Positions 23,401 to 38,400 of a stretch of 64,000 nucleotides of DNA are shown here, in pieces. The notes under the pieces were generated by a model. The model was not told where the DNA came from, did no database searches, and saw only the letters and a list, made by a program, of their open reading frames with translations. Made by a program: the position numbers and the translations under genes. Origin of the DNA: Girardinichthys multiradiatus (Eukaryota; Chordata; Actinopteri; Cyprinodontiformes; Goodeidae); the NCBI RefSeq assembly GCF_021462225.1, contig NC_061797.1:37970147-38034146 (forward strand), in the 5' to 3' direction. The number at the start of each line of letters is the position of its first letter. Position 1 is the stretch's first letter.

Positions 23401-26400
23401 AAATAGTAGTGTCAGAAAAAAATATTTAAATAATTAGCTGTTTCTGGTGTGAACATTAGCTTTGTTATCATGTGGCCAACAAACAAGGGAGAAATACAGT
23501 GTCTCACTAAGGTTTTATTAACTGTCAAAAAATAGGATTTATGGTTGACTAACACAAAGTAGTGCATAATAGTTCAAAAATTTAAAATCGTTCCGATGAG
23601 ATGCCAGAGAAATTCAAATAAATTCTCTGGAAGTAAAAGTGGGGCAGTAATGCTCCTCCCCCAACTGTTGTTGCACACGGCCAGGCAGCTGGCTGACACG
23701 ATAGACAAATCTGTTTGGAAATTCTTCTGGGTGCAAAACAGATACACACAGCTATGGTGGAATATAACCCATCACTCTTAGTAATGTGACACTGTTTCAC
23801 CTATAGTTGGTGAACGGATAGGCAAACTATAGAGCTAATATCAGATGGTTAAAGTGCAGAATGGCACAAAGGCATATTATCCTTCCCCATAACCATTTCA
23901 CAGCTATGACTACTTTCACTGTTTATATTCTGACAAAATTTTTCTTATGTATAACACTCAAAAGAACAGTAAACATATGAAACAGATAGCATGATTATAA
24001 CTAACAATGTATATGCTCTTTAATGGAGGTTATGCTGGTGTGCATGTGAGGCAGGGTTTGCCCTCGATAGGTTGCCAGTCCTCTACAGGGCAAGACAGAG
24101 ACACACAGGACAACAATCTTAAATGAATACACTAATGCCTAAGGGCAATTTAAAGAGACCAATTGAAGTTAATTATGTTTTTGGACTGTGGGAAGAAGCC
24201 AGACTACCCAGAAAAAAGCCATGCATGCATGGGGAGAACATGCAAACTTAACACAGAAGGACCCAGGATCCTTTTTTCTGCAAAGCAACGATGCTAACAA
24301 CTTTGCCATCAGGCAGCCTTATGCTTTCAAATACTTTAAAATAAATTAGGAAAAACGTATGCAGGGTTTTTCCAGGGATTTTCTTTTAATCTGTAGTTAG
24401 ACCAATTTAGGAATTATTTATTGTTAAGCTTAAGTGTTGGATAGAAACCTGTGATAAAAGATGAAGCAGCCATCTGTGACAAACCAATTTTAGTCAGTCT
24501 GAAAACTTCTGTGCATTTAAATGAATGGACAATGTCTAGCTCTATGTTTTCTCTCTGTTGAACAATGGCACGCATGTTCAATCAGACCAACAGCTGAACA
24601 GAGACTTCTTCAGAGACTTCAGGGAGGCCTAGTTTCACTACAACAGCTGAGGGCTGTAACCATTTGTCAGAGATGTTACTGATGATTTTACATATTTAGG
24701 TGAATATCTTCATGAAGAACATATACATGTTTGCACTTTCTCTGCTCCATAAACAGGATTGTCCTCCATCCAGTGAAGACATCAGAGCGGTCCAATGTTC
24801 TTCCTACAATAACCAGCCTTTCATGGGCAGGCTCTACAAGTGGGAGCCTTTTAATGAAGGTGGGCATAATGCTTATATTTACTTCTGCCCAGTGTGATAT
24901 ACAGTTCACATGATAACAGACTAAATGCAACAGTATAAACTGCCTTGGTGTCATCTATAATACTCCAAATCTTTCAGGTGTCTTTTATGCTCCGTAACAC
25001 TTTTGCTTTTCTTCTGTTCATATATTTTTGAGAAACCATGGCGATCTCCCATGCTTCTTGATCTCCTTTCAGTTCCTGGGGGGCAGCACTGTGAACTAAA
25101 CTGTCGGGCCATTGGGTTCAGATTCTACGTGCGACAGTCCGATAGGGTGATTGATGGTACTCCATGCAGACAGAATGAAACACATCTGTGTGTGGCGGGA
25201 CGGTGTACGGTAAGCAGTCTTCAGCTGTGACCTAATGACCTGCGTCACTTAAGCACAGAGATGTTCTGTTTCTTTGGTGAATCATTGATGCATGTGCTTA
25301 AAGACAGCGATCATGACCCTACAAAAAGGCTTGTGTTTTTTAAGATTCAAAAGCTTCATGTTGTTGCGGCTTCTTTTATTTACTGGATCAATTCTATCCC
25401 TTTTTTTTAAAGAATAAGAAGGCATTAAGTGAACATCAATAATGGATGCTTTGGAGTGTAATGATGGTTGTGAACAGGAGAGGGCAGTACAGCATAAAGT
25501 GGGGTCTCGTGTTGCCAATGATGGCATTTCTAGCGGCTTTTCATTTATAATGATGGATTTATTTCCTTGTTCTTCTGTTTAGGGTTTTTAAAGTCAGATA
25601 TGTTTCAGAGAAGGACCTTATAACTGTCTAATTATGGCCCTTACCACCTCCTCTGTTTCTCATGCATTGTAATCCATCATTAATCACTGCAACTTTAAGA
25701 TGATAGACTAGTGAGCTCTTTATCTCTGGGTTTGGATTCTATTATTTTCCGCTGCTATAAAATCTGTTATGCTGCTTCTCTTTCACAATGAATGGCTTGA
25801 TTTCTTATGTAGAATACAGGTCCTTCTCAAAAAATTAGCATATTGTGATAAAGTTCATTATTTTCCATAATGTCATGATGAAAATTTAACATTCATATAT
25901 TTTAGATTCATTGCACACTAACTGAAATATTTTAGGTCTTTTATTGTCTTAATACGGATGATTTTGGCATACAGCTCATGAAAACCCAAAATTCCTATCT
26001 CACAAAATTAGCATATCATTAAAAGGGTCTCTAAACGAGCTATGAACCTAATCATCTGAATCAACGAGTTAACTCTAAACACCTGCAAAAGATTCCTGAG
26101 GCCTTTAAAACTCCCAGCCTGGTTCATCACTCAAAACCCCAATCATGGGTAAGACTGCCGACCTGACTGCTGTCCAGAAGGCCACTATTGACACCCTCAA
26201 GCAAGAGGGTAAGACACAGAAAGAAATTTCTGAACAAATAGGCTGTTCCCAGAGTGCTGTATCAAGGCACCTCAGTGGGAAGTCTGTGGGAAAGAAAAAG
26301 TGTGGCAGAAAACGCTGCACAATGAGAAGAGGTGACCGGACCCTGAGGAAGATTGTGGAGAAGGACCGATTCCAGACCTTGGGGGACCTGCGGAAGCAGT

Positions 26401-29400
26401 GGACTGAGTCTGGAGTAGAAACATCCAGAGCCACCGTGCACAGGCGTGTGCAGGTAATGGGCTACAGGTGCCGCATTCCCCAGGTCAAGCCACTTTTGAA
26501 CCAGAAACAGCGGCAGAAGCGCCTGACCTGGGCTACAGAAAAGCAGCACTGGACTGTTGCTCAGTGGTCCAAAGTATTTTTTTCGGATGAAAGCAAATTC
26601 TGCATGTCATTCGGAAATCAAGGTGCCAGAGTCTGGAGGAAGACTGGGGAGAAGGAAATGCCAAAATGCCAGAAGTCCAGTGTCAAGTACCCACAGTCAG
26701 TGATGGTCTGGGGTGCCGTGTCAGCTGCTGGTGTTGGTCCACTGTGTTTCATCAAGGGCAGGGTCAATGCAGCTAGCTATCAGGAGATTTTGGAGCACTT
26801 CATGCTTCCATCTGCTGAAAAGCTTTATGGAGATGAAGATTTCATTTTTCAGCACAACCTGGTACCTGCTCACAGTGACAAAACCACTGGTAAATGGTTT
26901 ACTGACCATGGTATCACTGTGCTCAATTGGCCTGCCAACTCTCCTGACCTGAACCCCATTGAGAATCTGTGGGATATTGTGAAGAGAACGTTGAGAGACT
27001 CAAGACCCAACACTCTGGATGAGCTAAAGGCCTGCTATCGAAGCATCCTGGGCCTCCATAAGACCTCAGCAGTGCCACAGGCTGATTGCCTCCATGCCAC
27101 GCCGCATTGAAGCAGTAATTTCTGCAAAAGGATTCCCGACCAAGTATTGAGTGCATAACTGTACATGATTATTTGAAGGTTGACGTTTTTTGTATTAAAA
27201 ACACTTTTCTTTTATTGGTCGGATGAAATATGCTAATTTTGCGAGATAGGAATTTTGGGTTTTCATGAGCTGTATGCCAAAAGCATCCGTATTAAGACAA
27301 TAAAAGACCTGAAATATTTCAGTTAGTGTGCAATGAATCTAAAATATATGAATGTTAAATTTTCATCATGACATTATGGAAAATAATGAACTTTATCACA
27401 ATATGCTAATTTTTTGAGAAGGACCTGTAGAATAGAATAGTCTTTATTGTCATTGTACTGGGGGGTACATCAAAATTGAGGGTGCTTGCGCTGGGCTACC
27501 ATACACCACAGTAGGATAAACAAACAAAAAAAATAACAAGGCATTTAAGAAGGTTTTCTCTTAAAATAGAGATATGATAAAGTATATTATACACGGCAGA
27601 AGGCAAGATATGTAACAATGTATAAATGAGTTTAAGTTTTTACCTCATTTAAAGATTTGATCTCAGAATTTGTTTTGAAAGGACATCTTTGTTTCTTTTT
27701 CATGATTTGTCATGCCATTTCAGCAAGTTGGCTACAAAACAAATAGTACTGTGCGCACATAGATTTATCAGTATTATTTGTGAAATTCAAAGAGTTTATG
27801 GGTTTTGTTCCCCTGCTAAAATTTTAGAACAGCCTGCAGACACATTCTATGAAAGACTGAAAAGTGTTTAGTGAAAAAAGGGAATATGCTTGACATTTTA
27901 AAGCATTTCACTTAACCAGGAAAAAACTGGTCTTTTGACAGGGCAGGATAGACACCAGCAGAAGATAAGACAGGACAAATCACAGCAATTAACCACCTAC
28001 ATACACTCAGTACTTGCAAAAGGTAAATTTACTGTCAGGGAAACATTCTCTGGCTTGTTTAAACAATTTTTCAATGAAATCTATGGTAAGGTGTACCACA
28101 TTTTTCCCATATTCTGTAAAATCATCAAAGCAACATCTTTTGATGAATGTAGGTCTAAACATTTGAAGGCAGCTGGCCCAGAATAGTCTTGTAAGTTAAA
28201 GGTACCCGTGGTTTAGCCTACAAATGGATGAGTACTTAGACCATTCAACAGAATCATGTAAAAGACAATGGTGTGTGGGATTTTAAAATTTATAATGGTA
28301 ATAATAAGTAATTTTTGATTGCAAGAAAAAGGATGCGTGGTTTTCTGGGTGTTTCCATGAGTAAAATCCTAAATAAAATTCAGTGTTTTTTTCAGATGTT
28401 ACCTAGTGAGTAAACAGAGTCCATGCGAGTGTCATTGAATGCCAGTATAAACAGAGCCGTTCAGTGAAGGCCTCAGGTGGTTGATAAGGGACATTAGTGA
28501 ACAAACCAGATCATAAGGACCAGAGAACACGGAGTTTAAAGAAGCTTTGAACAACTCATGGGGTACTGCTCAATCCCTAATCACGAAATGGAAGGAGTAT
28601 GGTACAACACACCATCCCAACAGTGAAACATGGTGGTGGAAGCATTATTCAGTGTGGATACTTTTTAGTAACAGGGAGAGGGGAGCTGCTTAGAAATTAT
28701 GGGAAGATGGATTGAGGTAAATATAGGGCAATCCGCAAAGGAAACCATTTAGAGGCTGCATACAACACTGGGGTGGAGGTTCCCTTTCCAGTAGGACAAT
28801 TCAATTTGAAGAAACAGCTAAAGCATATTCATGACCTTGTCAAAGTCCAGACTTACACCAAATTAAAATCTTTACAAAGACCGGAATATGATGCTCACAG
28901 AAACTCTTAATTTAATCTGACTGAGCTTGAGCTTTTTTGCCAAGAAGGTTTGGGCAAACATTTGTGTCTTTAGATGTGTGAAGGACCCCAATAGACTTCC
29001 AGCTGACACTGCAGTAAATGGTCAGTCAGTCATTCATTTTCTATACCGCTTCTTCCATAGTGGGTCGCAGGGAAACTGGTGCCTATCTCCAGCAGTCTAT
29101 GGGCGGGAGGCGGGGTACAGCCTGGACAGGTCACCAGTCCATCGCAGGGCAACACACAAACAACCATGCAAACACTCATTCACACACCTAAGGACAATTT
29201 AGAGAGACCAATTAACCTAACAGGCATGTCTTTGGGCTGTGGGAGAACCTGGAGGGAACCCACGCATGCACAGGAAGGGCTTGCAAACGCCATGCAGAAA
29301 GACCCCCGGCCAGGAATCGAACCCAAGACCTTCTTGCTGCAAGACAAGCCACTGCGCCAACCCACTGCGCCACGGTGCAGCCCTGCAGTAAAAGGTGCTT

Positions 29401-32400
29401 CTAAATAATATTGACACAGGAGCGCTGAAAATAAATCCATATCAGATAAAGCATTTTGAAAACCATGTGTCCTTTTCCTTCCACTTCACAGTTATGCACT
29501 ACTTTGTGTTGGTTTGTCACATAAAGGCTCAATAAAACACCCTGAAGCATGAGGCTGTAATGTGACAAAACGGGATAACGTTCAAGGGGTATTAATACTT
29601 TTATTGTATGTGTGCATATTGGAAAAGCCCATTCTGATGCATTGACACCATTCTGAATAACTGAGCATCTCAGACGAACAGTGACAGAAAAGTCTCTTTC
29701 ATCCATCTTTAACTTTCTCCTTGCCAAATGAATGAATATGAGAAGGGCGATTACTGACTACTCACACTTCACTGCTGGTGATGTAAGGCCAATCTGAAGT
29801 AAAAAATCTGTCTTGCCTGGACTATTGCATACTCGGTTGTAGATTCCCAGCTCAACACAGTTTGGGAGTGATGAAATAACAGGAAATTGCATATGAAGGC
29901 TGAACTTTCAATCTTGCCATGGATAGTGCAGCCTTTAAGTATTAATGGTCTCTCGTGATCTCTGTAAAATATAGATGTGAAAATTTTCAGAGTTGTTTTA
30001 GTTGCATTTTTATTTGCCAGTCATAAATAATTACACATCTAACCTCTTGGGATGCCGAGATCTCAGTGATAGTCTTTCTCTCTAACTGGAATGTTTCCCA
30101 GGATCCAGGGAGCAGCTCTGCCTCACACTGATCAAACAGCCAGACATTTCCTCACTTCTCTTTTTTGACAACTGCATCTGTTTTGTGCATTCTCTGCTGA
30201 GGTGGGCAGGCAATCGTGTTAAAGGAGGGATGAGTGCTTTGATATACAGCCTGACTGGCACACACTGTTGGAGAGAGCTCAATCTTTGCCATGACAAGCC
30301 CCAGCTGCTGGCTCACAAGACTGTTCATCATTACACACTGCAAATGGTTATGTGTTCATGTAGGCAGAGCATGTCTTCAATCAATGGACAGAACGTAACA
30401 TATTCAGTCAGGGGATACCAATTCATGCTGCATTTCTCCAAATGTTTTTTGCAAAACAATTAAAAAAATCATGTATCCTTTTCTTTCCACTTCACATTTG
30501 TGCACTACTCTTTGATCATTCACAATCAGTCCAATTACTATTTGTAGTTTGTAATGTTAAAAAGTAAAGAAAGTTAAAAGGGTGGCTATACTTTTGCCAG
30601 GTCCTTTATTTGGAAATAAAAGAGAACACTAAAATACAAAAATTCCATCTATCCTATTTTTATACCCGCTTATTCTTTGAAGGGACATGGGGGACTGGTG
30701 TCTAGTAGTCAATGTGTGAGAGGCGGGTTACACCTCTGAAGGTCGCCAGTCCATCACAGGGCAAACAAACAGTACACACTGTTTTCATTAATGTTTTTTT
30801 TTAAAATCTTCTGTAGTCTTGTTTTATACCTAAACCTGTAAATTGAATTTATTTTGAGTCAGCTGGCAGCATGAATGGTTATGACAATGTTAGAGGCAAA
30901 CATCATTTAAATGAATTACAAATCAATTGTGTCCCAGTATTGAACTTTGTGGAATACCACAAGGTTCACACTGCTGTGGTCATCATTGTTGTCGATCAGG
31001 TCTTTCTGATCGCAACGATTGGCCCAACAAGCAGCAGCTTGAAATTTTCTTTCAGGTGTGGAGTTCTTGGTTAAATTAAAGTCAAGACAGGACAGGGTTA
31101 TGAGGAAATATAATTTCTTAACACTCAATGCCTTATGTCAGCACAAGGTCCAGAGAATGAAGACAAAGGTGGGTAGGTTTGCTAATGTTTTGAGAAAAGC
31201 CATTTAAGTCTAAGATAGCATTAAAGGCTATATTTAGGCTATCACTTTCAGTGTCAACATGAATGTTAAAATCCCCCACTATAATAACCTTATCTGTATT
31301 TAACACTAAATCAAAATAAAAGTCTGAAAATTGATCTAAAAATTGAGAGTAAGGGCCTGGTGGATGGTACAAAACAACAAACAGAAGTGGTTTTAGTGCT
31401 TTGCAATTTGGATGAGGAAAACTAAGGAATGAATATTCAAAACAGTTGTAACTATTGATTGGTCTGGGACTAATCAATAAATCCGACTGAAAGATGGTTG
31501 CTACTCCTCCTCCTCGCCCGGTATTTCGAGGAATGTGAAAATGTAAATAATTAGTAGGCGTTGACTCATTTATAGTAACATAATGCTCTTGCTGCAGCCA
31601 GGTTTTTATGAGGCAAAATAAATCAATCTGATTGTCAGAAATCAGGTCACTAACTAGCAAAGTCTTTGAAGAGAGAGATCTTATGTCCAGTAAGCCACAT
31701 TTAATTGTTTTATTTTTATTTTCAGTCTGAGTTGTGTTTATTTTTAGGAGATTTTCATGATTTCTTCCATTTAGATTATTTTTTAATCTATTCAATTTTG
31801 GTCGTGGGCGAGACACTGTCTTAATAGGATAATGGGTGGGTAGCAGTACAGAAACAAAATAAGTTTGGTTTCTTCAAACAATGTTCAGCAACTGCCAATT
31901 ACCTGTCTTGTGAAAAATGATTGTGTCAGTATTCACAACAAATTGCAATGGAAAAGACAAAAACTCACTTAACTCCACTAGATTAGATTTTCTCTAAAAT
32001 TCTGATGCAAAATTTTGTTTGTTTGAGCAAGAAAACTGATGTATTTACCCGCCTTTTCAGAGGTGTTTAATTCTTTGTTTTGTGCAGAACAGACAATGTT
32101 CTGTTCAGATACTTTGTTGACTTTGATGACTTAGCTTTGCCCAGCATTCTTTTTCTTATGACCTTTTGCCATTTTGATGTTTTTTATGAGTTGAATCAGT
32201 GTACAATATGTTGTACTAATAATTTAGTATGCCGGTTTTTAATTTGATACAACTTTGCTTGCAGTTGTTTAAAGGCTTACAAGATTTCATTGACTTTGCT
32301 GTTTTGTCATTATGCTTACTCAGGTAGGAAGGTGACAACCCAACAACAAGACGTGTATGTACAAACCAACCAATAAGAAAACCTTTGTACATACAAAGAT

Positions 32401-35400
32401 AAAATGTTTGCAGCAGCATAAAGAGAACATTGATGTACAGGATTTCCACAGCGGTTAATAAAACGGCAAAGCACTATGATCAACATGATCCAATCTCTTC
32501 CGATACAGGTTAAGTGCTTTCAGTAAAAACTAATTGCTATTAAAAAATGCAGAAATAAAGTGTTCCCTCACTTGGAGGGACAAACAAAAAAGGAAACCCA
32601 ACTTATGTCTCAATATAGGGGATTGTCTTAACGATCAAAAAATGTTTAAGCTACTTATAAGATGTTACTGCTTCAATGTCATCCCCTTTAGCAGTTTTGA
32701 TCTTTGGTATTTTAAACAACAACTATTTACCATTTGAGAACAGCATGAAGTTAGTCTTTCCTGCATCTTAGGTTGTGCTAAAGTGGACTGAGCAACATTA
32801 AAGTAAGATGGCAAAACTCAAATGTTTGAAACAGTGATGGAGATGAAAAATAGATAATTGTGTCATCTCCATAAAAATAAAATGCATCATTTGATAAATT
32901 ATCACAATGATTATTTAGAAAAGAAGAGCAGAGTTCTTAATATGGAGCCTGGGTAGCTTATTTGAATACTGTAAGAAAAGAGAAAAAAGATCCAGCATTG
33001 TGGACACATGTTTGAGCTGACAATTAATTTGTTGACCAATTTTCAGCACTTGGAGACAGGTCCATATATTGTAGTCTGTGTTGTGTGGTCAACTGTAAAA
33101 AAAAAAATGTTGCATCATTAATATCATTCAACACTTCAACAGCAACATATACTATGCTGTGTTGTTTATCTAAATCCTGAGTGATGCTTTGGCAGAGCTG
33201 AATTTTTATCCAAAAAATATTTGTAGCCCTTAACTGTTCTTTTCAAGAACCTTTGCCAAAACACACAAGCCTGTTTAGATATGGGTCACTATTAACATCT
33301 GAGAGATTTCCTCCTTTAAATATCTGTGTAACAGAGACCTTATTATTTGAAAGAAAATGATTAAAATGATAAAGTGGCTCTGGAATAAAATCTGCAGCTT
33401 GCTTTATGTATAAAATGAGGATCTAGGTCATAAGAGCTGCATATTTATTTGCATCTAACAACTCTAAGCCTCCGTCAACCTTAATAAATCTCACAGGAGA
33501 AAAGCTGCAAGGTTGAAACACAGATTTATTTTGAATCGTTGTAAAGACTGCATTCAGTTAATAAAGCGGTACCAATTTTAGATGTAAAGACTGAAAGATC
33601 ATAAGGACAAAAAGGTTCATCAAAACAGTTCAGGATGTCACATCCTTGATTGAAAGGACATTATTTTTTGACAGAAAAGCTAGCATGTCATTTTTGCTTA
33701 CATATCCATATGAAGACTTTATTTCCCAAAATTTCTCAGTCAATTAAATCTTTTCACTCTGAAAAGGTTGTTTGATATGAACTTGAAGTCATCTTCACCA
33801 TCTCCATGCAGGTGTTATGCTATTCACGGACTACGGTGGCAACAGTGGTAGAGCTTCATCCTGTAACCGGTTGGTTGCAGGTTTGAACCCCAGCTCTGTC
33901 TGTGCAGAAATAAGCAAGACAGAAACACTTCGGTTGGTCAGGTACTACTATAGTGCCGCAGCCACTATCATTATAGAGACAGAGAAGTGTGGATGCTTGT
34001 TGAGGCACTTGTTACAATTCTGGTTGGAGAACAATTGGGACAAATTAATGTTAAGATATATTGGAGATAACATAATAATCTCTCATGTTGGCATCAACAT
34101 CCTGAATCCTAGTGAGTCCTCACTTTGACCTAACATTGGCCCTTTATTAATGTCCTTGGTTTTATTGTGACCTGATATAAAAGTGAACTGTTGAAATAAC
34201 AACTGACCAACAACAGTCTGTCTGCTTGAATCCACAAATGCAACTATTTCTAGTTTTCAAACTAAGCTTTGAGACATTAGCAGAAACATAAAACATTGTC
34301 ATGCTCTTAGTTGCATTATTTTTACAATGCAGATTCAAATATAAGGGATTTTATTCCTTTACAAAGTGTCATGCTGTGTATTTTTATTCCTATTTTATTT
34401 ATTGAAATTGAATGTGCAAACATGCTGTAAAAATGTGAAGGTACACAGAAAAATGAGGTGAAAATCCTTTAGGAAAAATGCTTAAATTTAGGAAATGTAA
34501 ACTATTTTTGAATATCAGACTGACGTGGTCATTGATCAGTCATTCTGATGAATTTATTGAATGGGTGTGATATTTTTACAGCAGAGAATCCTTTAGAGTC
34601 TGACCATTTGTCCTGTCCAGTCTCCCATTTTTTTCCTGCCATCTGGCACAGATTTTTTAAAACAAGCCTGCAAGTGGTAAGAGTTTTAATCCTCCAAAAA
34701 AGGAAGTGGAATGACAATACTAAAAAAAAGAGCATACTTGCTAAGTAGAAGTAGTGCAAAAATAATAATGTGAAAACATCATTTTAATTTCACAGCCCTT
34801 AACTCATACTTAAACCAATAATTGCTAAGCATTAATGTCATGATTGGTAGTTAAAAGGACCCAAGTCCAGGTATAGATCTGAGACAGTATACCTTAATAA
34901 TGAAATGAAAAACTTACAGATGATGAGGTACAAGAGAACACAGCATACAGCATTGGAAGAGAAACTTAGTTTATGTTTTGAACTATAGATTTGTTCCGTT
35001 CCCTAAGTTGGAAAGTTATAATTTTATCTGCCATAATATGTACCTAAAATCTAATTTTATCCTGTTCTCATGAACCCAATTGTGAATCATTTCAGCTCAT
35101 AAGCTCTAATAAGACCTTTATTTACATAAAATTGAATCTGCATAGCAAAGTCCATACTTTTATAACTTTGTATTGCACATCATTACTGACTCTTTGACCA
35201 AGTCTTGGGTCAAAGTGTGAATTGAACAAAGCTGCTAACAGGCTAATGCCATCTTCATTGAATAAACTTATTCAAAATGGCAGTTTTTAAAGAACAATGA
35301 GGCTCCTGCTCTTACAAAACAAATCAAATTGTTGGTTAAAACTGTCCAACTTTAGTCCTAACAGCATGAACCAACATTTTAAGTTAAAGTAATAACCCAT

Positions 35401-38400
35401 CAGTTATTTGAGTGCAGATGTGACACCATATGTGGCATTGTAATCACAGGAAGAGCAAATGTGTTAGAATTTCTGTTTCCTGAACATCTTCTGGCAGCTT
35501 AGCTAAACCCAGCTGGGTCACCTTCAAATGTCAGTGTCAGCAGAAATTCACTTCCTTTTGTTTAGAACGAGGAAGTTAGACCTAAAGGGAATAAAACAAA
35601 AGAGAAAATCAAAAGCTTTGATGTAAACAGTAGCCTTTACAACAGCTAACACTTTGTTAAATTGTCTTTTGTTTTATTACCTCTGTAATCCAGACTTCTT
35701 ATGATCGTTTTTTTTTTTTTTTTGTTGACTGAAGTTGACTCATGATCAAGACACAAGTAATTATGTTTTTGGTCACAGTCATTTATGTATAGCTGTTGTT
35801 GTGTATTTAGCAGTAAGTGTTGCCAGAGGTCCTTTTCAGTCACTAATTGGCTTCTGTTTGGGTGGCTGTCAATTGTGAAGAGACCTTTGAGAAACTTTTC
35901 TGCCATATCTGATTGTTTGGAATGTCAGCACCCTGCAGCTCCTTATGTTTGGTCATCATTTGCTGGCCTTCTGCTATGTATGGTCCTACTTAGGAACAAA
36001 ATACAAACGAAACGTGTGCAGCTGTTTGAAGAGATGTGTCCTTTAATTGTGTTTTCAGTTTTCAGGTAAGGAATGCCTTGTCAACTTATACTTGTCCTTG
36101 TAAATAAATGTTTACTTAAATGTGTACATTATCATTCCTGCACGTGTTTGCATGTCCTTGTTATTCCCAGATGTTGGTGTGGTATATTCTCTGTAAATAC
36201 ATTCCTAATAGAGCTATTGCCATCAAATTGTCAAACAGGTGTCAGATACCCAAGTAATTCGCACTTACAAAGAACTCAAAAGTAATTAATTCATAAATCA
36301 AGCTTTGTGTAATAAAGTGGAATGACAGGGTATAAAAATTTAAAACATTAACAAAATGAGATCCAAAAAGGCAAATTTGTGAACTTTGTCTTAAAAGGCA
36401 ATCTGACTTTCTATCAGGGCAAAATAGCATCTTTAATCTCACATTACCATGGCAACAGAGAAGCAGAAGGTCATGATGGGTAAAAGCGATCTCTGAATAC
36501 ATTTGCAATTGTATTGCTGGACATTTTGACGGCGCTTGCTACATATATCTGAATAAACATCTGAGGTTTCAAGTGAGCAAAATTAGGGCCATAATCCAAC
36601 AGTGCAAAAAGAATAATTTATCCTAAACCAGTCACAACTCTCTTCAAGAGATTTCTGAGAGGAATCACCCAAACATGCAGCCATGAAAACTCAATTAGTT
36701 TTACAGACAACATACAAAGCTGCTAGAGAGGTCCAATTAATAACCTGACTTGAATCCAATTCAAAATCTATCAAAAAACTGGAGGTCTGGGGGCATAGAA
36801 CGTAGCCCCAGCATTTGCAAGATTTGAAGTAAGTTTGTGTGGAGTGATGAGCCTAAATTACACTAGGAATTCATACGGCTCCTGTCTTTATACAGAAGCG
36901 GTCTTAAAACTGTCATAGCCAAATAGTTTTTTATTTTTTTTATTTTAAATTTATATAGATTTCACCAGGTGTACTATGTAAGTGTGTTCAGTGTATGGAT
37001 TACTTGGATTATTACCATCATCTAGAGTGAATTTTGTGTCAATGAGTCATTAGGTTTTTACGAAGAAAATTGCGGATGTGTTTAATACTTATTTACCTGC
37101 CATATATGTTTCTCAGGGCTGTAAATTAGACTCATAGCTAACAAGAGATTTTTTTTTCCTTCACTCCTATTTAAGGTTCCTCATTTTACATATCGAACAA
37201 GCAAGTTATTGAAATATGCAATAAGAAAATGTCCATCAGTAACAGCCTCTAGGCTTTTTTGGCAGCCCACTTGTCCCACCTTTCAATTGTTGTATGTGTG
37301 CTTTGCGTAGTTGTACTGCTAAACAATTCAAGACCCTCTCGTAGAATCCACACATAGCACACTTTACAACAGAAGGTGTTAATAATCTTATAGTTTTGTC
37401 AGGACTTTGATTATTAGATTTCTGATACAAGAGAAGCAATGGATGTTTCTGGTCAGGTATAATAAAAAAGCTAATTACTTCTGATTGTGTTGAAAATATT
37501 TTATAACATGAGAAAAAAAGCTTCCAGTTTCAAGTTGGAGATTAACAGAAGACACAGAAGCGTTCTTCAGATGCGCCTTGTCCCCCCCATCGCTGTTCTT
37601 CTCTTGACCTGCTTTATTCATTAGGCATCCTCTTCTATTCTCCCTTCTTCAGTCAAAACACATTTCTTGATGGAAACAATCATGGGACCTACATGTCTGC
37701 TCTTGCTGACTAATATGTATCCCAGATGCACAACAATTATGTCTTTTCTCCTCTTTCTGTGTTCTCCCTTTTTCAGGATTTTGTCAAGTTAGGTAAATGT
37801 AAAGGGTTTTAAAGTAATGGTTGGATAAAAAAAAATCTGGCTGGATCTCAGATCTGCTAGAGATTTTAAATAATGCAGAAAGGTTGTGAAACTTTTTTAT
37901 TATCTTTCAGTTTGAAAGGTTAATTCCAGTTGAGTTATGGGATACAAGTTGAGCTCTTCCAGCTACAGCAGGCCACACATATAAAACAAAATGTTTGCAG
38001 TCGTCACAGCTTTCGGTATGAGTTTCAGATTGAAACATCTGTCGGTTACTGTAAGAGTGTAACTCAACTGGACCTTGACAGAGCTCAGTAATGTTGAGAA
38101 CACCTGCAGCATTCTGGCATGTGTGGGCTGGAGACCGGGAGGATCATGCATCCTGAGCCAAGGTTGCTTCTGGGTCGGCCCACTGAAAGACAGACACATA
38201 GACCCCGGGGGTATGCTGGAGCGTCAGCCTGGCCCCTCCCGGCATAGAGTCGGTTCTTTATGATGAGATGTGGGATTTTTCAGGAGACTAGGACAATGCC
38301 AGTACACTAATCATGATAGATGGGCTGCTGAAAAGGGACCTTCCCTTATACATAACTGCAGATGCATCTAATGACAAATATTGTTGTCATACTGCATCCT

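Larger units (their letters stand above)
25817..27427 (+). mobile_element. DD34E Tc1 transposon, full length
   Basis: A 1611 bp element with inverted repeats of about 200 bp (caggtccttctcaaaaaatt on the left, its complement on the right) and TA duplications at 25815-25816 and 27428-27429. Each terminal repeat holds an outer and an inner direct repeat (ctcaaaaaattagcatatt and ctcacaaaattagcatatc), the IR/DR layout of Tc1 elements that have long terminal repeats. The transposase is disabled. Sister copy at 8342-9221. Confidence 0.92.
28380..29610 (+). mobile_element. Tc1/mariner remnant split by a SINE
   Basis: Readable pieces in order: aacagagccgttcagtgaag, gtgaaacatggtggtggaag, gggcaatccgcaaaggaaac, tctgactgagcttgagcttt, then the SINE at 29019-29382, then aggtgcttctaaataatatt and the 3' terminus ttcaaggggtattaatactt. 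The frame is lost. The two halves join cleanly if the SINE and one copy of its target duplication are removed. Confidence 0.75.
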
